A stretch of DNA of 64,000 nt, taken from contig JALETQ010000005.1 of NCBI GenBank assembly GCA_022781445.1, forward strand, positions 1-64,000, given 5' to 3'. Shown here piece by piece: positions 59,625 to 64,000 of this stretch; position 1 is the first letter of the stretch; every line of letters begins with the position of its first letter. The notes below the pieces were generated by a model. The model ran no database searches. It was not told the DNA's origin and saw only the letters and a program-made list of their open reading frames with translations. The translations under genes were made by a program, and so were the position numbers. This DNA is from Prevotella sp. GTDB taxonomy: Bacteria > Bacteroidota > Bacteroidia > Bacteroidales > Bacteroidaceae.

Positions 59625-62021
59625 CTAAAGTTTGACGCTCACACCGGCATACCATGATGCGCCATAGACGGGTGCATACATGAAGGCGGCATCGTCGGTG
59701 TGCTTCTCATCCTGAATGTAGCTGAAGATGTTCCGTCCACCGGCATAAACGGTGAAGTTCTTGCCGAGATCTTTGGCCACCTTGCAGTTGAAGAGCATGA
59801 AGGCATCGGTTTTCTTGATTTTCGACTTGTCGGCCTCCGATGCGATATAGTCTATATACATCGGGCCTTGCAGCGAACCCATGAGCGAGAAAGTCCATGT
59901 GCCGGGTGTATAGTCGAGGGTGAAATCGCCTGTCACGGCCGGGAAGCGCGAGATGTACTTGCTGTCTTTGGCAAAGGCCGTTTCTTTCCAGTCGCCACGT
60001 TCGTGGTTGTATTTGCCGAGGTTCCAAGTGGCATTGACGCCGGTTTTGAGATCCTTGCCGAGGTTGAGTTTCACACCCATTTCGACGCCCTGCACATAAG
60101 CGTCGCCCACATTCTCCCATTGGTAGGTATAACCCAGCCGTTTCACGTTGTCGTCGGCAGGCACAAATTCGATCTTGTCGCGCAGGTTGGTTCTGAAGAG
60201 ATTGGCACTCAGCTGGTAGTTCTTGCCATAATAGTCGGCGGAGAGGTTCATGCTGAACGAACTCTCGCCTTTGAGCGAGGACGATTTCCACACGCGGGGC
60301 GAGCCGCTGCAAAGGTGGAGGTCTTCCGAGAAGCCGTAGGGCGCACGGTAGCCCGTACCGACATTGGCACGCAGAACCAATGCCGACGACACTTCATATT
60401 TCACGGCAAGACGGGGATTGACGGTCGTCTTGTCGAAGTCGGTTTCGGGGAATGCGCTGTCGAAGACGGTTCTGTCGGCTTCATACTTCTCTCCCGAATT
60501 GTGCATATCGACGCGAATACCGGGAACGACCGAGAGGTTGCGCGTCACGTTCCATTCGTCCTGGAGGAAGAAGCCGAATTCCTCGGCGTGCTTCTTGCCG
60601 ATGGAGTTGTAGGCGGTGCCATAATAGTGGCTGGCAGAGTCGTCGACGCTATACATGCCGGTTTCCTTCAGCTTGGTGAAATATGCCTGGAAGCCTGCGA
60701 GCAGACGGTGTCTGCCCATCGTCACGGCATAGGACGCCGAACCGGTGAAGGTGTTTTCCTTGGCAAGGTAGGGGCGCATGAGTTCCACATCGGGTTTCTC
60801 GCCGTTGTGCGACCCCATGTATCCGTTGAGGAAGGTGTCGTTGGTGGCATTGCGGCGATGGAAGACATAGGCAAGCGACAAAGATAGTTCAGAGAAATTG
60901 CCAATGGGCAACGTATAGTTGAGGTTGGTCGAAAGACGGTTCGTCTTGATGTCTTCCGTACCGGCAGAGAAGGGATTGCGGAAGAGATCCGAGGCAATCT
61001 GTCCGCCGTTACGCTGCTCGTCGGTAGCCTTGCCGCGGATGATGAGCTTGTCGCCATCGGCAAAGGGAGAGAATACGTAAACGCCAAAGCCGAGATTGGT
61101 GAGCTTTGACTCCACGCGGTCGGAAATGCCGTCCTTGTGCTTCACCTCCTTGCGGGTCATGCCGTCTTGCGTTTCGTCAATGGCGTCTTCTTCCACACGT
61201 TGGGCGAAGATGTTGAGGCCGATGTTCTTGCGACGCATCGAACCCGAAGCGTTGAAGCTCTTGTAACCATAGTTGCCGAACTGCAGATCGGCTGTCAGCG
61301 AAGGCTCGAAAGTGGGTTCCTTGGTGATGATGTTGATGGCGCCGGCCACCGCGCTGCTGCCGTAGAGTGCCGAGCCTGCACCTTTGACGATCTCGAGCCG
61401 ATCGACATCGGTCGTCCCCATCTGCTGCAATCCGTACACGCCGGCCAGTCCGGAATAGACAGGCTCCCCGTCGACGAGTACCTGTGTATGTTCGGCACCG
61501 AGCCCCTGCATGCGCACCATCGTGAAGTTGCATGCCTGGCACTGTTGCTCCACGCGCACGCCGGGGACACCTTCGAGTGCCTCGAACAGGTTTTGCGCAT
61601 TCTTGTTGAGCATGGACTGCGAGGTCAGCACCTCTGTCCGGATGGGCACATCTTTCACGAAGTGATTCGTCCGGGTGCCCGTCACGACGACCTGTTCCAG
61701 CTCCAGCGGGTCTTCCTCAAGCACGAAATAGACTTCAGCTCCCTTGCCGCGAGACATCGTCACCTCGATTTCCTGACTCTTATAGCCTACCAGACTTGCC
61801 ACGATGGTTTGCCTGCCCAGAGGCAGATGCACCAGCTTGAAATGTCCGGTCACGTCACAGACGGTACGCAGGTTGGTTCCTTTCACTTGGATGGTGGCGC
61901 CGGGAAGGTGGGCACCCGAAACTTTTTCCTTGACATCACCGAACAACATGGCATCGGTTTCCTGTGCATGAAGAAGGGTGATGCACATCGACAAGAAAAT
62001 GAATGTAAATATTTTTCTCAT
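59625..62021 (-). CDS. TonB-dependent outer membrane receptor
   Basis: A 798-residue energised outer-membrane importer. Signal peptide (to LHAQ, 20), carboxypeptidase-regulatory-like domain (about 24-105), TonB-box-like EQVVVTGT (109-116), plug (about 120-235, with GAGSALYGSSAVAGAINI), then a 22-strand barrel ending in a terminal aromatic-type strand (AGVSVKL). The plug carries the Cys pair CQAC (161-164) in VRVEQQCQACNFTMVRMQG, unusual for siderophore receptors and seen in some metal, heme or cobalamin receptors. There is no SusD partner, so glycan uptake is unlikely. The start at 62021 gives the signal peptide. Confidence 0.88.
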   Translation of the reverse strand: MRKIFTFIFLSMCITLLHAQETDAMLFGDVKEKVSGAHLPGATIQVKGTNLRTVCDVTGHFKLVHLPLGRQTIVASLVGYKSQEIEVTMSRGKGAEVYFVLEEDPLELEQVVVTGTRTNHFVKDVPIRTEVLTSQSMLNKNAQNLFEALEGVPGVRVEQQCQACNFTMVRMQGLGAEHTQVLVDGEPVYSGLAGVYGLQQMGTTDVDRLEIVKGAGSALYGSSAVAGAINIITKEPTFEPSLTADLQFGNYGYKSFNASGSMRRKNIGLNIFAQRVEEDAIDETQDGMTRKEVKHKDGISDRVESKLTNLGFGVYVFSPFADGDKLIIRGKATDEQRNGGQIASDLFRNPFSAGTEDIKTNRLSTNLNYTLPIGNFSELSLSLAYVFHRRNATNDTFLNGYMGSHNGEKPDVELMRPYLAKENTFTGSASYAVTMGRHRLLAGFQAYFTKLKETGMYSVDDSASHYYGTAYNSIGKKHAEEFGFFLQDEWNVTRNLSVVPGIRVDMHNSGEKYEADRTVFDSAFPETDFDKTTVNPRLAVKYEVSSALVLRANVGTGYRAPYGFSEDLHLCSGSPRVWKSSSLKGESSFSMNLSADYYGKNYQLSANLFRTNLRDKIEFVPADDNVKRLGYTYQWENVGDAYVQGVEMGVKLNLGKDLKTGVNATWNLGKYNHERGDWKETAFAKDSKYISRFPAVTGDFTLDYTPGTWTFSLMGSLQGPMYIDYIASEADKSKIKKTDAFMLFNCKVAKDLGKNFTVYAGGRNIFSYIQDEKHTDDAAFMYAPVYGASWYAGVSVKL

Positions 62022-62043
62022 ATACTGTTTTGTTTTATGCGTG

Positions 62044-62051
62044 CAAAAGTA
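62044..62051 (-). promoter_or_regulatory. Promoter -7 box for the TonB receptor
   Basis: Minus-strand TACTTTTG matches TAnnTTTG, about 23 bases before the ATG. Confidence 0.6.
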
Positions 62052-62233
62052 GACAGAAAACGGAGGGTGGGCAATACTCACATTTAGGTAAAATAACTCA
62101 CCGCCTTTGCCCGACGCATCCCCACAGGCACGGCGTCGCCTTGCACCGGCCGGCCGTCAGGCGGAGTTCACCCGAAGTCCCGTCATGATGACCTCGCCAC
62201 GTTTCTGCCCGATATATCGTGACCTTTCATCAT

Positions 62234-62323
62234 ACCATCATTATAGTATGGGTTGACACTATTGCTATAGTATGGATCAACACTATTGCTATAGTGTGGA
62301 CAAATACTATTATATAGTGTGGA
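62234..62323. repeat. 24-bp tandem array, about 3.5 units, with CTAT/ATAG palindromes
   Basis: Units share ACTATTGCTATAGTRTGGA and repeat every 24 bp. Each contains the inverted repeat ACTATnnnTATAGT-like core (CTATTGCTATAG). It lies about 215-300 bases upstream of the TonB receptor start and about 340 bases downstream of nuoN (minus strand). Confidence 0.75.
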
Positions 62324-62662
62324 TCGGCCGGGGATCGGACAGGATGTGGCACGGCGAACAAGCAGGCTTTCGGGCGGCAACAGGCACAGGGGACGGGAAA
62401 GGCCGCAACGGAAAGAGGGAAGAAAGCACTGCCGGACGTGCAGAAGGAAGGAAACAAGCCCCGGTCGGCCATGAGGATGGGGGCAGGAGCGGCGTGGATG
62501 CCGTAAAGAAAAGACATCACCTTGACCAGACCGCGGAATGTGGTGATGGAAAAGGTGATGTCAGGAACCCCGTCGTGCGAGGCCGCCCCCTATAACCGAT
62601 GCCGCAAGAGGCTGTCGGCAAGGAGGTATCGCAAGCCGGCCGTCAGAAGCCGGGCAGAATCA

Positions 62663-64000
62663 TCAGAGCGGGGCAGCGTAAATCCACTGATAGATACAGC
62701 TGCATACACCGAAGGCCAGTACGCCGAGGGTACAGACGGCAAGTGCCAGACGGGTATTGCAGTCGCTCCTGAAAGCGGGAAGCGGTGCCTCGGCATCCTT
62801 GATATACATGGCTTTCACGATGAGCAGGTAGTAATACAGGCTGATCACGGTATTGATCAATGCCACGAAGACAACGGCATACGCCACCTTCGACATACTC
62901 TCGGCCGCCGCCATGAACACGAAGAACTTGCTGAACATACCGGCAAACGGGGGAATGCCGGCAAGACTGAACAATGCCAGCGTCATCAGGAATGCCAGCT
63001 TCGGATTGGTACGGTAGAAACCGTTATACGAATCCATATCGGTCAAGCCATGGTTGTTCTGCTCTACGACATTGATGATGGCAAACACGGAAAGGTTGGC
63101 CGCCACATATACCAAGACGTAGAACGACAACGCCGTAACGGAAGCCTGGCTGTCGCCCGCCACGGCCAGCATGATATAACCGGCCTGCGAGATGGAGCTG
63201 AACGCCATGAACCGTTTCAGTTCGCGCTGACGCATGGCGAAGAGGTTACCGACGGTGATGGAAAGAACGATGACGATGTAGAGCAACAGATGCCACTCTT
63301 CAACCATCGCCCCGAAGACCTTCATCAGGATGGCCATCAGCGTGAAGGCGGCGGCTCCCTTGGAAACCACACTCAGATAACCGGTCACCACGGTCGGCGC
63401 ACCCTGATAGGTGTCGGCAGTCCAGAAGTGGAACGGAACCAGCGATATCTTGAATGCCAGCCCGCTGAAGAAGAACACCAGTCCGAGAATGCTCAACGCA
63501 GACACCGACAAGGCACCGGCCACATCAGCGAAATAGAGCGTTCCGGTGGCTCCGTACAGATAAGACACGCCGAAAAGCATCACGCCACTCGAGAAGGTGG
63601 CGGTGAGGATATACTTGGCTGCAGCCTCGGCGGAATTGTTGCGGTACTTGTCGAGCGCAACCAGACATGCCATCGGGACGGAAGCCATTTCCAGGCCGAG
63701 GAAGAACAGGAGGAAATGTCCGGAAGACATCATCACGAACATACCCAGCAGGGTGGAAACGACCAGCATATAGAACTCACCCTCACGGGCGCGGCCTTCT
63801 TCACGGCCGATCCACTGACGGGCCATGATCACCACGAGCAACGTTCCGCCCGAAAGGATGGCTTTCATGACGTTCACGGCAGGCGACGTGACATACATGC
63901 CGCCAAACAATGAAACGCTCTCGAGAGGCATCAGGCACACAACCAATTCACCAAGCAGCAACAGACCGGCCAAAGGATTGAACCATTTGCGGACGTCCTT
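62663..64000 (-). CDS. nuoN: NADH-quinone oxidoreductase subunit N, 5' end beyond the window
   Basis: Antiporter-like membrane subunit of respiratory complex I. The visible 445 or so residues are nearly all transmembrane helices. Conserved are the proton-channel lysines and glutamates in [37 protein letters not shown] and [19 protein letters not shown], then [19 protein letters not shown]. The frame stays open to the window edge, so the N-terminus (probably about 40 residues) is missing. It is the last gene of nuo operons in most bacteria. Confidence 0.93.
   Translation of the reverse strand, partial: KDVRKWFNPLAGLLLLGELVVCLMPLESVSLFGGMYVTSPAVNVMKAILSGGTLLVVIMARQWIGREEGRAREGEFYMLVVSTLLGMFVMMSSGHFLLFFLGLEMASVPMACLVALDKYRNNSAEAAAKYILTATFSSGVMLFGVSYLYGATGTLYFADVAGALSVSALSILGLVFFFSGLAFKISLVPFHFWTADTYQGAPTVVTGYLSVVSKGAAAFTLMAILMKVFGAMVEEWHLLLYIVIVLSITVGNLFAMRQRELKRFMAFSSISQAGYIMLAVAGDSQASVTALSFYVLVYVAANLSVFAIINVVEQNNHGLTDMDSYNGFYRTNPKLAFLMTLALFSLAGIPPFAGMFSKFFVFMAAAESMSKVAYAVVFVALINTVISLYYYLLIVKAMYIKDAEAPLPAFRSDCNTRLALAVCTLGVLAFGVCSCIYQWIYAAPL

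Larger units (their letters stand above)
62022..62662. other. Intergenic region between the TonB receptor and nuoN
   Basis: Contains the receptor promoter box (62044-62051) and the 24-bp array (62234-62323). The rest is GC-rich with no recognised gene. Confidence 0.55.

Noticed and set aside
62522..63913. 463-codon plus-strand frame over nuoN
   Set aside because: Antisense to NuoN; very His/Gln/Glu-rich with no hydrophobic core, typical of the reverse of a membrane-protein gene.

Overview
The window looks like a chromosomal segment of a Bacteroidales bacterium, most likely Prevotellaceae. This rests on the many TAnnTTTG promoter boxes (the -7 element of the Bacteroidetes sigma factor), the TonB-dependent receptor with a carboxypeptidase-like N-terminal domain, a PPi-dependent phosphofructokinase, DUF2723 and DUF1573 proteins, a PorT-like barrel and a fused NfnAB/glutamate-synthase-like flavoprotein. 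No phage, transposase or CRISPR locus is visible. The species is inference.

Layout. 1-531: intergenic repeats. 532-3866 (-): GDP-L-fucose operon manC-gmd-fcl. 4008-5513 (-): glutamine synthetase. 5514-6145: hairpin-rich repeats. 6146-10413 (-): AspT/YidE-type transporter, then OadG-, biotin-carrier- and OadB-like subunits of a sodium-pumping decarboxylase with no alpha subunit. 10414-11466: repeat-rich gap. 11467-16487 (+): DUF2723 membrane protein, polysaccharide deacetylase, QueG. 16895-22195 (-): two small lipoproteins, guanine deaminase, GH25 lysozyme, PPi-PFK. 22377-28864 (+): small hypotheticals, acyltransferase, a large secreted xanthan-lyase/amidase-like protein, YgiQ. 30008-30406 (-): DUF1573 protein. 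30733-33327 (+): ClpB. 33650-42804 (+): cobalamin riboswitch, then citD-citE-citF-citX-citCG, aconitase, isocitrate dehydrogenase. 44125-46479 (+): NfnAB-like fusion. 46962-48080 (+): abundant OmpA-like porin. 48717-48924: tRNA-Thr and tRNA-Gly. 49154-52204 (+): cobU-cobT-cobS-cobC. 52665-58688 (+): S41 peptidase, LysM/periplasmic-binding protein, PorT-like barrel, POT peptide transporter. 59053-59448: tmRNA. 59625-62021 (-): TonB receptor. 62663-64000 (-): nuoN, cut by the window edge.

How it fits together. The most interesting unit is the citrate block: a complete citrate lyase (acyl carrier, both catalytic subunits and the prosthetic-group maturation enzymes, with CitC and CitG fused) followed by aconitase and NADP-isocitrate dehydrogenase. 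It lies behind a cobalamin riboswitch rather than the cob operon doing so. Cobalamin recurs in the window (riboswitch, CobUTSC, the B12 enzyme QueG), which suggests that B12 status is tied to carbon flow here.

The noncoding DNA is unusually rich. A roughly 200-bp intergenic element with terminal inverted repeats occurs a dozen or more times. Three arrays of 22-bp palindromes are present, two of them sharing an almost identical tail 29 kb apart in inverted orientation. There are also two unrelated short tandem arrays, twin and giant hairpins, and a pair of phased palindromes in the clpB leader.
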